From the NCBI GenBank assembly GCA_003288255.1, contig CP026600.1, forward strand, positions 1,550,001 through 1,614,000: a stretch of 64,000 nucleotides of DNA, read 5' to 3'. The translations under genes were made by a program, and so were the position numbers. Shown piece by piece: positions 56,790 to 64,000 of this stretch (the stretch's first letter is position 1; the number at the start of each line of letters is the position of its first letter). This DNA is from Clostridiaceae bacterium 14S0207 (GTDB lineage: Bacteria; Bacillota; Clostridia; Clostridiales; Clostridiaceae). Under the pieces are notes generated by a model. The model did not search any database. It worked only from the letters and a program-made list of their open reading frames with translations, and was not told the origin of the DNA.

Positions 56790-57716
56790 TTATAATTTTA
56801 GTTCCTTTTCTTTTGCAGAAATTTTATCCTTTATTAAAACTTGCTTTAATTGTTCTAAAGAATTAAATTTCTTTTCATCTCTTAATTTCTCTATAAAAAA
56901 CAACTTAACACTTTCACCATATATTTCTTTACTGAAATCTATAATATTAGTTTCTACACTTAAATTATTACCATTTACCGTAGGATTAAACCCTATATTT
57001 GTAATTCCTCTATATAATTTTTTTTCATACTCTACTATAGTATAGTAAACCCCTCTTTTAGGCAAAGCAAAGTTTCTTTTATAACTTAAATTAATAGTGG
57101 GAAAACCTATTTGTCTTCCAATTTTTTTTCCTTCTATTACTTCACCTTCTATAGAATAAGGTTTGTTTAAAAGTAATCTTGCCTTTTCTACGTTCCCCTC
57201 TTTAATAATAAGATTTCTAATAAAAGTACTACTTACTATTTTTTCTCCAAATGTTATTGGAGGACAAACATAAAGTTCAAAATTATATTTTTCACTAAAA
57301 TCCTGTAATAATTCTATTGTACCTAAATTTTTATATCCAAATCTATAATTAAATCCTACTACTATACCTTTAACATTATAATAATTTACTAATCTACATA
57401 CAAATTGTTCCGGTTGCATTTTCATATGACGTAAATTAAAAGTAGCAAAATTTACAATATCAATACCTTCATTTTTAAAAATTCTAACTTTATCTTTTTT
57501 ACTTTGAAGTAACTTAGGTACTTTTTCACTATTTACTAGACTCATAGGATGATTTTTAAAAGTATATATCATACTTTTGCATTTATTTTTTTTAGAAAGT
57601 TCCACTACCTTGCGTACTAAACTTAAATGCCCTAAATGCAATCCATCAAAACTCCCTAAAGCTATATATGTATCATATTGAAGTTTTTTATTAAAGTTAT
57701 CTTCTAAAATTACCAT
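56790..57716 (-). CDS. ribF: bifunctional riboflavin kinase / FAD synthetase
   Basis: 308 residues. The N-terminal FAD synthetase domain has the nucleotidyl-transferase motif ALGSFDGLHLGHLSLVRKVV and the VGFNYRFGYKNLGTIELL loop; the C-terminal riboflavin kinase domain has GRQIGFPTINLSY. It converts riboflavin to FMN and then FAD. It follows truB by 17 bases in the infB operon. No FMN riboswitch is visible. Confidence 0.95.
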   Translation of the reverse strand: MVILEDNFNKKLQYDTYIALGSFDGLHLGHLSLVRKVVELSKKNKCKSMIYTFKNHPMSLVNSEKVPKLLQSKKDKVRIFKNEGIDIVNFATFNLRHMKMQPEQFVCRLVNYYNVKGIVVGFNYRFGYKNLGTIELLQDFSEKYNFELYVCPPITFGEKIVSSTFIRNLIIKEGNVEKARLLLNKPYSIEGEVIEGKKIGRQIGFPTINLSYKRNFALPKRGVYYTIVEYEKKLYRGITNIGFNPTVNGNNLSVETNIIDFSKEIYGESVKLFFIEKLRDEKKFNSLEQLKQVLIKDKISAKEKELKL

Positions 57717-57733
57717 ATCATAACCCCTATTTT

Positions 57734-58609
57734 CTAAAATAAACTTTCCATCTTGAAGAAATCTTGTTCTCTTTTCCCAAGTCCTAAAAATTTTCCACTA
57801 TTATTATACACTTTAAATATACCCATTTCCATAAATTTAGATATAAGTCTATTATCTTTTATAGAAACTCCATTTAAAAATAATTTTTCAAAATAAGGTT
57901 CAATGGTAAAAGAATTCAAGTCTTTAAAAAGCTCTTCTACAGAAATTAATATGCTTTCTATATTGTCTAAATTTAATGCTTCTAACTTTAATGATTGATC
58001 AAGATTGAAATGCCCTGATTTAATACGTTGAAGATTAAAAAGATGTGCTCCACATCCTAGTTTTTGTCCAATATCATAAGCTAAACTTCTTATATAGGTT
58101 CCTTTAGAACAAGTAACTTTTATAGTAAAATAAGGAAGATTAATATTTAATATTTCTATACTAAACACCTCTATTTCTCTTCCTTTAACTTCAAATTCTA
58201 TTCCTTTTCTGGCTAGGTCATACATTTTTTGACCATTTATCTTTAATGCTGAATATTTTGGTGGTACTTGAATCATCTTTCCTACAAATGATTTTATAGC
58301 TTTAATTAAATTTTCTTCACTAATATTAACATCATTTGTTGATACTATAGTTCCTTCTCTATCATAAGTATCAGTAACTTCTCCTAGCTTTACTTCTGCT
58401 ATATATGCTTTATTATCTTTTATCAAATAATTAGCAGCTTTAGTAGCCTTTCCAATACAAATAGGTAAGACACCTGTGGCCATAGGATCTAAAGTACCTG
58501 TATGCCCAACTTTTTTGCATGATAAAATTTTCTTAACTTTTCTTACTACATCAAAAGAGGTCATACCCTCTTCTTTATTTATAACTATAATTCCATTAAA
58601 TTCTTTCAT
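57734..58609 (-). CDS. truB: tRNA pseudouridine(55) synthase
   Basis: 291 residues. NGIIVINKEEGMTSFDVVRK opens the protein; the catalytic Asp lies in VGHTGTLDPMATGVLPICIG; also KGTYIRSLAYDIGQKLGCGA. It makes pseudouridine 55 in the T-loop of tRNAs. The start overlaps the end of nrnA by 14 bases, implying coupled translation. Confidence 0.95.
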   Translation of the reverse strand: MKEFNGIIVINKEEGMTSFDVVRKVKKILSCKKVGHTGTLDPMATGVLPICIGKATKAANYLIKDNKAYIAEVKLGEVTDTYDREGTIVSTNDVNISEENLIKAIKSFVGKMIQVPPKYSALKINGQKMYDLARKGIEFEVKGREIEVFSIEILNINLPYFTIKVTCSKGTYIRSLAYDIGQKLGCGAHLFNLQRIKSGHFNLDQSLKLEALNLDNIESILISVEELFKDLNSFTIEPYFEKLFLNGVSIKDNRLISKFMEMGIFKVYNNSGKFLGLGKREQDFFKMESLF

Positions 58610-59561
58610 CTTTATAACTCTCTATTTTTAAAATTAGTTCATTTTTTAATTGTTCTAATGGTTTATCACTGGCAAATCCTGCCGCCCTTATGTGACCTCC
58701 ACCACCATAAGATTCTGCAATTTCTCTTACATCTACATATTGTTTTGATCTTAAGCTAACTTTAAGTATATCATCATTTTCCTTAAATAATGCCACTACT
58801 TCTACTGTATTTATTTTCATACCAAAAGTAAGTAAATCAGAAGTATCTCCATCTTCTAAATTTAATTCTTCAAAATATGATTTTTTGGCATTAATAAATG
58901 CAATTTTGCCATTATTGGTAACTTCTAAATCTTCAATAATCTTTCCATATAATTTTATTCTATTTAAAGATTTATTATCAAAAATAATTCTATGAATTTG
59001 TGAAAAATCAAACCCAGTAGAAATTAATTTTCCTGCAATATTATGAGTTTTAGAAGTTGTATTAGAATGTCTAAATGAACCTGTATCTGTTAATAAGGAG
59101 GTATATATACATGTAGCAATACTTTTATTTAATGTAACCTTTAATTGTTCCATTATATCATATATAATTTCACCTACAGCGGCAGCTTCACTATTTACAT
59201 AGTTTATTTTGCCGTACTCTTCATTTGATTTATGATGGTCAACATTTAATACTATATATTTATCGTTGTTTAAATCTATATTTCCGTTTATTCTTTCTAC
59301 ATTTCCACAATCAAGAACCACTATACAATCAGTATTATCTAAGGGTTCCGTAATATTTTTTTCTATTTCCGCATTAAAAGGTAAAAAATTAAAAGTCTCT
59401 GGTATGCTTTCTTTACAAATAATATATGCTTCTTTTTTTAGCTCCCTTAAAATTTGTAGTAGAGCTAAAGAACTCCCTAAAGAATCGCCATCAGGTGATG
59501 TGTGAAAGCTGATGCCAATCCTTTGGGAATTTTTTAATGTTTTTATAACTTCTTTAAGCAT
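58596..59561 (-). CDS. nrnA: DHH-family oligoribonuclease / pAp phosphatase NrnA
   Basis: 321 residues. DHH domain motifs: SFHTSPDGDSLGSSLALLQI, CIVVLDCGNVERI and LNVDHHKSNEEYG (the DHH). C-terminal DHHA1 domain with ESYGGGGHIRAAGFASDKPL. It degrades short RNA and 3'-phosphoadenosine 5'-phosphate. It sits between rbfA and truB, as commonly in Firmicutes. Confidence 0.94.
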   Translation of the reverse strand: MLKEVIKTLKNSQRIGISFHTSPDGDSLGSSLALLQILRELKKEAYIICKESIPETFNFLPFNAEIEKNITEPLDNTDCIVVLDCGNVERINGNIDLNNDKYIVLNVDHHKSNEEYGKINYVNSEAAAVGEIIYDIMEQLKVTLNKSIATCIYTSLLTDTGSFRHSNTTSKTHNIAGKLISTGFDFSQIHRIIFDNKSLNRIKLYGKIIEDLEVTNNGKIAFINAKKSYFEELNLEDGDTSDLLTFGMKINTVEVVALFKENDDILKVSLRSKQYVDVREIAESYGGGGHIRAAGFASDKPLEQLKNELILKIESYKDERI

Positions 59562-59565
59562 TTTA

Positions 59566-59916
59566 TTATTTTTTAGAATCCATTTTCTTTAAAATAGAAT
59601 CTATATGCATACCATATTCAAGACTTTTATCATTTTCTATAACTATTTGCGGAATATGTCTAAGCTTTACACAATGACTTAATTCAGTTCTTATAAATCC
59701 TGCAGAGGTTTTTAAAACATTTAATGATTGTTCTTCCTCTTCTTTACTACCAAAAATACTTACATATACTTTAGCATAGCTTAAATCACGTGTAACTTCT
59801 ACATGAGTTACACTAATAATTCCCGCTAATCTTGGATCTTTAATTTTAGTTCTAATTATGTCACTTATATATTTTTTTATTTCTTCGTTAATTCTTCCAC
59901 TTCTATACTTTGCCAT
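59566..59916 (-). CDS. rbfA: ribosome-binding factor A
   Basis: 116 residues behind AGGAG. KH-like fold: YRSGRINEEIKKYISDIIRT, IKDPRLAGIISVTHVEVTRD, LSYAKVYVSIFG and RHIPQIVIENDKSLEYGMHI. It aids late 30S maturation near helix 1 of 16S rRNA. It lies 12 bases after infB. Confidence 0.96.
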   Translation of the reverse strand: MAKYRSGRINEEIKKYISDIIRTKIKDPRLAGIISVTHVEVTRDLSYAKVYVSIFGSKEEEEQSLNVLKTSAGFIRTELSHCVKLRHIPQIVIENDKSLEYGMHIDSILKKMDSKK

Positions 59917-59928
59917 AATACCACTCCT

Positions 59929-62025
59929 TTACAGACTTTGTGGCTTTATTTCTTCCATAGTGAAAGCTTCTATTATATCTCCATCTTTAAGGTCATTAAA
60001 TTTCTCTATACTTAATCCACATTCGTATCCTGAATTTACTTCTTTTACGTCATCCTTAAATCTCTTTAATGATGCCAATGTAGATTCAAAAATTACTATA
60101 CCGTTTCTTACTATTCTAACGCTACTATTTCTAGTTAACTTACCATTTAACACATAACAACCAGCTATAGTTCCTACATTAGAAATTTTGTATATTTCCC
60201 TTACTTGAGCACTACCTAATACTACTTCTTTATATTCTGGATCTAAAAGTCCTAGCATAGCTGATTTAACATCATCTATAGCATCGTATATTACTCTATA
60301 AGTTTTAATATCAACTTCATCTTTTTCTGCAAGAACAGTAGCATTTACATCAGGTCTCACGTTAAAGCCTAAAATAATGGCATTAGATGCTGTAGCTAGT
60401 ATAACATCTGTTTCTGTAATAGCTCCAACTCCACCATGAATTACTCTAACTTTTACACTATCTGTGCTTAATTTTTCAAGTGATTGAGATAATGCCTCTA
60501 CAGATCCTTGAACATCCGCTTTAACAACTAAGCTTAATTCTTTTACTGTTCCCTCTTGAATCTGATTATATAAATCTTCAAGTGAAACTTTATGAGATTT
60601 TAATAATTTTTGTTCTCTTAGTTTTTCTTTTCTGCTTTCAGCAGTATTTCTTGCAGTTTTCTCATCTTTCATAACTACAAACTTATCTCCAGCTTCTGGC
60701 ACTTCTGATAAACCTAAAATTTCTGCGGGCATAGAAGGACCTGCTGATTTTATTTTTTTACCATGAGCATTAAACATAGCTCTTATTCTACCATAGCTTG
60801 TTCCTACTACTATAGAATCTCCCACATGTAATGTTCCATTTTGAACTAACAATGTAGCTACTGCTCCTCTACCTTTATCAAGCTTAGCTTCTATTACAGT
60901 TCCTTTTGCTTTTCTATCTGGGTTAGATTTAAGTTCTAACATTTCAGAACTTAAAACAACCATTTCAAGTAATGAATCAAGTCCTTCATGAGTATGTGCT
61001 GATACTGGTACGCAAACAGTATCTCCTCCCCAATCTTCTGCTATTAGACCATGTTCTGTTAACTCTTGTTTAACTCTGTCTATATTAGCACCTGGTCTGT
61101 CTATCTTATTAATAGCAACTATTAAACTTACTTCTGCAGCTTTACAGTGGTTTATAGCTTCTATTGTTTGTGGCATTATTCCATCATCTGCAGCAACAAC
61201 TAATATAACTATATCTGTAATTTGTGCTCCTCTAGCTCTCATAGCTGTAAAAGCTTCATGTCCTGGAGTATCTAGGAATGTAACCTTTTCTCCATTAACT
61301 GATACTGTATAAGCACCAATATGTTGTGTTATTCCACCAGCTTCTGTAGCTGTTACTTTTGTTTTTTTAATTGCATCTAATAAAGATGTTTTACCATGGT
61401 CAACGTGTCCCATAACAGTTACAATAGGAGGTCTTTTTACTGATTCTTCATTTTCTTCATAAGAATCTTCCATTGATTCCATAAGCTCAGCATTTTCTTC
61501 CTCTAGAACTTCTTCTCTATTAATAACTTCAATAACAGCGTTAAACTTTTCTGCAACCTTTTCTGCTGTAGGTATATCTATTTCTTGATTCATTGCAGCC
61601 ATAACTCCTGCAAACATAAGTTGTTTAATAACCTCTGTTGCTGGTTTACCTAATTCTTCTGCAAATTCTTTAACAGTTATAGTATCTCCCATTTCTATAA
61701 CTTTTAATTCATCTGAATCTTCATCTTCTTGTGTATTAGTAGCGTCTTTACCCTTAGATGCATTCTTTTTAGTTTTTGATCTTTTAATATTTTTAAGTAC
61801 ATTTTCATTTTCTAACTTTTCATAATGCTCAACTACCTCTGATGTATTATCTCCATCTGTAGGAACTGTTCCAAATAGTTCTTTTAATAAGTCAGCATCC
61901 TCTTCATCTATCATACTCATGTGATTTTTAACTTTTATATCAAACTCTTCCATTAATACATTGATTAATTTTTTACTTGATATATCTAGTTCTTTAGCTA
62001 ATTCATAAATTCTTACTTTCGCCAA
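59929..62025 (-). CDS. infB: translation initiation factor IF-2
   Basis: 698 residues from TTG 62025, six bases after GGAGGTG, which lies in the last codons of ylxQ; the stop of ylxQ ends one base before the TTG. An N-terminal IF2N domain ([20 protein letters not shown]), a charged linker and a second IF2N precede the GTPase with [36 protein letters not shown] and [13 protein letters not shown]-terminal domains bind fMet-tRNA. It promotes initiator tRNA binding and subunit joining. Confidence 0.97.
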   Translation of the reverse strand: MAKVRIYELAKELDISSKKLINVLMEEFDIKVKNHMSMIDEEDADLLKELFGTVPTDGDNTSEVVEHYEKLENENVLKNIKRSKTKKNASKGKDATNTQEDEDSDELKVIEMGDTITVKEFAEELGKPATEVIKQLMFAGVMAAMNQEIDIPTAEKVAEKFNAVIEVINREEVLEEENAELMESMEDSYEENEESVKRPPIVTVMGHVDHGKTSLLDAIKKTKVTATEAGGITQHIGAYTVSVNGEKVTFLDTPGHEAFTAMRARGAQITDIVILVVAADDGIMPQTIEAINHCKAAEVSLIVAINKIDRPGANIDRVKQELTEHGLIAEDWGGDTVCVPVSAHTHEGLDSLLEMVVLSSEMLELKSNPDRKAKGTVIEAKLDKGRGAVATLLVQNGTLHVGDSIVVGTSYGRIRAMFNAHGKKIKSAGPSMPAEILGLSEVPEAGDKFVVMKDEKTARNTAESRKEKLREQKLLKSHKVSLEDLYNQIQEGTVKELSLVVKADVQGSVEALSQSLEKLSTDSVKVRVIHGGVGAITETDVILATASNAIILGFNVRPDVNATVLAEKDEVDIKTYRVIYDAIDDVKSAMLGLLDPEYKEVVLGSAQVREIYKISNVGTIAGCYVLNGKLTRNSSVRIVRNGIVIFESTLASLKRFKDDVKEVNSGYECGLSIEKFNDLKDGDIIEAFTMEEIKPQSL

Positions 62026-62026
62026 A

Positions 62027-62359
62027 CTATTCACCTCCAAAATACTCATCTTTACTCATATATAAAGACTGTAGGTTTTTACCGAAAGATTTATCTTTCA
62101 CTCCTAAAATTCTTAATTCAGAATTTAAAAGTTCATTTCCTATTTCATTCATAGGAGCATCCTCTATTAAAGTAAATTTATATTTTAATGCATAGTTTTT
62201 AAATTTATTTTTTGAGTTTGCTGATAAATCTTTTGATATAAATACTAAAAATATATTATTCTTTTTTAAATTCTCTTCTGTTCTATTATATCCCTCTGTT
62301 AAGACACCTGCCTTTTTAGCTATCTTAAGAAAATTATAGAACTTTGTCTTATTGTCCAT
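62027..62359 (-). CDS. L7Ae/L30e-family RNA-binding protein YlxQ
   Basis: 110 residues. L7Ae-like fold ([40 protein letters not shown]). YlxQ-type proteins accompany nusA-infB in most Firmicutes, bind RNA and have no settled function. It overlaps ylxR by 11 bases and contains the infB ribosome binding site. Confidence 0.85.
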   Translation of the reverse strand: MDNKTKFYNFLKIAKKAGVLTEGYNRTEENLKKNNIFLVFISKDLSANSKNKFKNYALKYKFTLIEDAPMNEIGNELLNSELRILGVKDKSFGKNLQSLYMSKDEYFGGE

Positions 62360-62618
62360 GCACTATCTCTTCCTTTAGTTTAAGATAAATTTCTTCTTCT
62401 ATGTTGTGAGATAAGTTCTTTTCAAGACGTTTAGTTTTAAATGCATTTTCAAAACATTTAACGTTTTTACAAACATAAGCTCCTCTACCAGGTTTTTTTC
62501 CTGTAAGATCTATAGATATTTCACCGTCCTTATTACGTACAACCCTAATAAGCTCTTTTTTAGGTTTCATTTCCATACATCCTACGCATTTTCTTTCTGG
62601 CAACTTCTTTGTTTTCAT
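62349..62618 (-). CDS. ylxR: YlxR family RNA-binding protein (RnpM)
   Basis: 89 residues behind TAGGAG. The diagnostic RKCVGCMEMKPKKELIRVVR and GKKPGRGAYVCKNVKCFENA are visible. In Bacillus YlxR binds the RNase P RNA (renamed RnpM) and influences transcription. It is located between nusA and ylxQ, as expected. Confidence 0.92.
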   Translation of the reverse strand: MKTKKLPERKCVGCMEMKPKKELIRVVRNKDGEISIDLTGKKPGRGAYVCKNVKCFENAFKTKRLEKNLSHNIEEEIYLKLKEEIVHGQ

Positions 62619-62646
62619 AAAGAATCACTCCTAAATTAAAATATAA

Positions 62647-63756
62647 TTAATTTTCTTGTAGGATTTCTTCTAAATTTTCTACTTGTGAACTACTTTTAAT
62701 GTCAATTTTCCAACCTGTTAATCTTGCTGCTAATCTAACATTTTGGCCTTCTTTTCCTATAGCTAGTGATAATTGACTGTCGTCCACTATAACTTTTGCA
62801 CATTTGTTATCTTCATCTTCTATGATTACTTTTAAAACTTTAGCTGGGCTTAATGCATTAGCTATATATACTTTAGGATCTTTATCCCAATTAATAATAT
62901 CAATTTTTTCGTTATTAAGTTCGTTTACAATATTTTGTACTCTTGTACCTTTGGTACCTACACAAGCGCCCATTGGATCTACATTTTCATCTTGTGAATA
63001 TACTGCAACTTTACTTCTTGATCCTGCTTCTCTTGATATTGCTTTAATTTCAACTGTTCCGTCATAAATTTCTGGAACTTCTAATTCAAACAATCTCTTA
63101 ACAAGACCTGGATGAGTTCTTGATAATATTATTTGAGGTCCTTTAGTTGTCTTTTTAACTTCTACTATATATAATTTTATTTTATCATTAAATCCATAGT
63201 GTTCTGAAGGTATTTGCTCATTAGGGCCTAATACAGCTTCAATTTTTCCTAAATCAACTAAAATGTTTTCATTATCTTTTCTTGTTATAGTACCTGTAAT
63301 TATGTCGTATTCTTTTTCTAAAAATTCTTCATAAAGAGCACTTCTTGAAGCTTCCTTGATTTTTTGCACTACAATTTGTTTTGCAGATTGAGCAGCTACT
63401 CTTCCAAAGTCTCTAGGAGTAACTTCCATTTCTACAATATCCCCTTCTTCATAACGAGGATCTATTTCCTTTGCATCTTCAAGTTCTATTTCATTAACTT
63501 CATCCCAAAGACCATCTACAACTTTCTTTTGGGCGAATACATGAAATTCTCCTGTCTCTTTATCTATTGAAACTTTTACATTTTGATTATTGTTGTTATT
63601 ATTTAAATACTTTGCATAAATATTATTAGTATTTTTTGAACAATTCTTTTTATAAGCTGAGATTACTGCATCCTCTATAATTTCATATAAATAACTTTCA
63701 CTAATACCTTTTTCTTTAGCAATCTCCTTTAATGCAGCTATAAATTCTTCATTCAT
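62647..63756 (-). CDS. nusA: transcription termination/antitermination factor NusA
   Basis: 369 residues behind AAAAGGGGAG. The N-terminal RNA polymerase-binding domain (MNEEFIAALKEIAKEKGISE) is followed by S1 (ITGTITRKDNENILVDLGKI), KH1 (VDPMGACVGTKGTRVQNIVN) and KH2 (LSLAIGKEGQNVRLAARLTG). It lacks the C-terminal acidic repeats of E. coli, as usual in Firmicutes. It modulates pausing and termination and leads the operon together with rimP. Confidence 0.97.
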   Translation of the reverse strand: MNEEFIAALKEIAKEKGISESYLYEIIEDAVISAYKKNCSKNTNNIYAKYLNNNNNNQNVKVSIDKETGEFHVFAQKKVVDGLWDEVNEIELEDAKEIDPRYEEGDIVEMEVTPRDFGRVAAQSAKQIVVQKIKEASRSALYEEFLEKEYDIITGTITRKDNENILVDLGKIEAVLGPNEQIPSEHYGFNDKIKLYIVEVKKTTKGPQIILSRTHPGLVKRLFELEVPEIYDGTVEIKAISREAGSRSKVAVYSQDENVDPMGACVGTKGTRVQNIVNELNNEKIDIINWDKDPKVYIANALSPAKVLKVIIEDEDNKCAKVIVDDSQLSLAIGKEGQNVRLAARLTGWKIDIKSSSQVENLEEILQEN

Positions 63757-63757
63757 C

Positions 63758-64000
63758 TTAATACTCCCCTTTTAAACTAATGGTAATTATGTTATTTCTA
63801 TTTAAAGATATTTCTTCTTCTTCTAAATTTATTACGACATTTTCCTCATCAAAACCTTCTAAAATACCTTCTAATTTCTTTTTACCTTTTACAAGGTTTT
63901 TAAGTTTTATTTTAACATTGAATCCCATATATTTTTGTAAATGCCTATCATTATGTAAGACTCTCTCTATACCTGGAGAAGAAATTTCTAAATAATAAAA
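63758..64000 (-). CDS. rimP: ribosome maturation factor RimP (C-terminal part)
   Basis: The N-terminus lies beyond the right edge. The visible 80 residues include LEISSPGIERVLHNDRHLQK (the RimP signature LEVSSPG) and the C-terminal SH3-like domain (KKLEGILEGFDEENVVINLE), ending at 63758, one base before the nusA start codon. RimP is needed for 30S maturation. The rimP-nusA order is the rule in Firmicutes. Confidence 0.92.
   Translation of the reverse strand, partial: FYYLEISSPGIERVLHNDRHLQKYMGFNVKIKLKNLVKGKKKLEGILEGFDEENVVINLEEEEISLNRNNIITISLKGEY

Overview
The window is very AT-rich, with Firmicutes-type ribosome binding sites, TTG starts, and the sporulation genes spoVS, spoIIIE/ftsK and ymxH-like. 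It also carries a zinc-dependent phospholipase C (alpha-toxin type) beside recA. Together these point to a toxigenic, spore-forming Clostridium. The overall gene set best fits the C. novyi / C. botulinum group III lineage; that assignment is inference, not a database result.

Layout. 1-7.2 kb is accessory: a MerR regulator fused to a methyltransferase (cut by the window edge), a 952-residue secreted repeat protein, a YdcZ-type transporter pair opposite a Crp/Fnr regulator, and one intact and one decayed GNAT acetyltransferase. 7.4-17.8 kb is an insertion-sequence graveyard. An IS21-family element sits inside an IS1182-family element that split two convergent, paralogous cysteine-rich genes. 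Next comes an IS4-type element killed by one stop codon. Last is an ISLre2-family element inside a decayed IS701-family element. Target duplications let both nested insertions be undone in silico.

17.9-37.1 kb holds mostly single-gene units: a chemotaxis receptor, CarD, PadR, an ABC-F ATPase, a lone tyrosine recombinase, a TIM-barrel isomerase-like protein, a membrane-anchored NlpC/CHAP-like protein without its cysteine, a staygreen (SGR) homologue, a MATE pump, an AraC regulator with a glycosidase-like tail, an AbgT transporter, an orphan radical SAM protein, an ABC-transporter remnant and an orphan EutL microcompartment shell protein with paired palindromic operators.

37-64 kb is conserved core, nearly all on the minus strand: gdhA, an RpiR regulator, an rRNA methylase-like gene, a frameshifted pseudouridine synthase, spoVS, rny, plc, recA with a LexA box, pgsA, rimO, ftsK/spoIIIE, tepA, dapG, ymxH-like, an M16 protease, pnp, rpsO, ribF, truB, nrnA, rbfA, infB, ylxQ, ylxR, nusA and the 3' part of rimP. 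The last block is the classic nusA-infB translation operon running into rpsO-pnp.

No tRNA, rRNA, CRISPR array or prophage was seen. The observations most worth following are the cysteine-rich paralogue pair, the staygreen homologue in a non-photosynthetic anaerobe, the orphan EutL with twin operators, the hairpin that can mask the tepA ribosome binding site, and the poly-A frameshift in the pseudouridine synthase.
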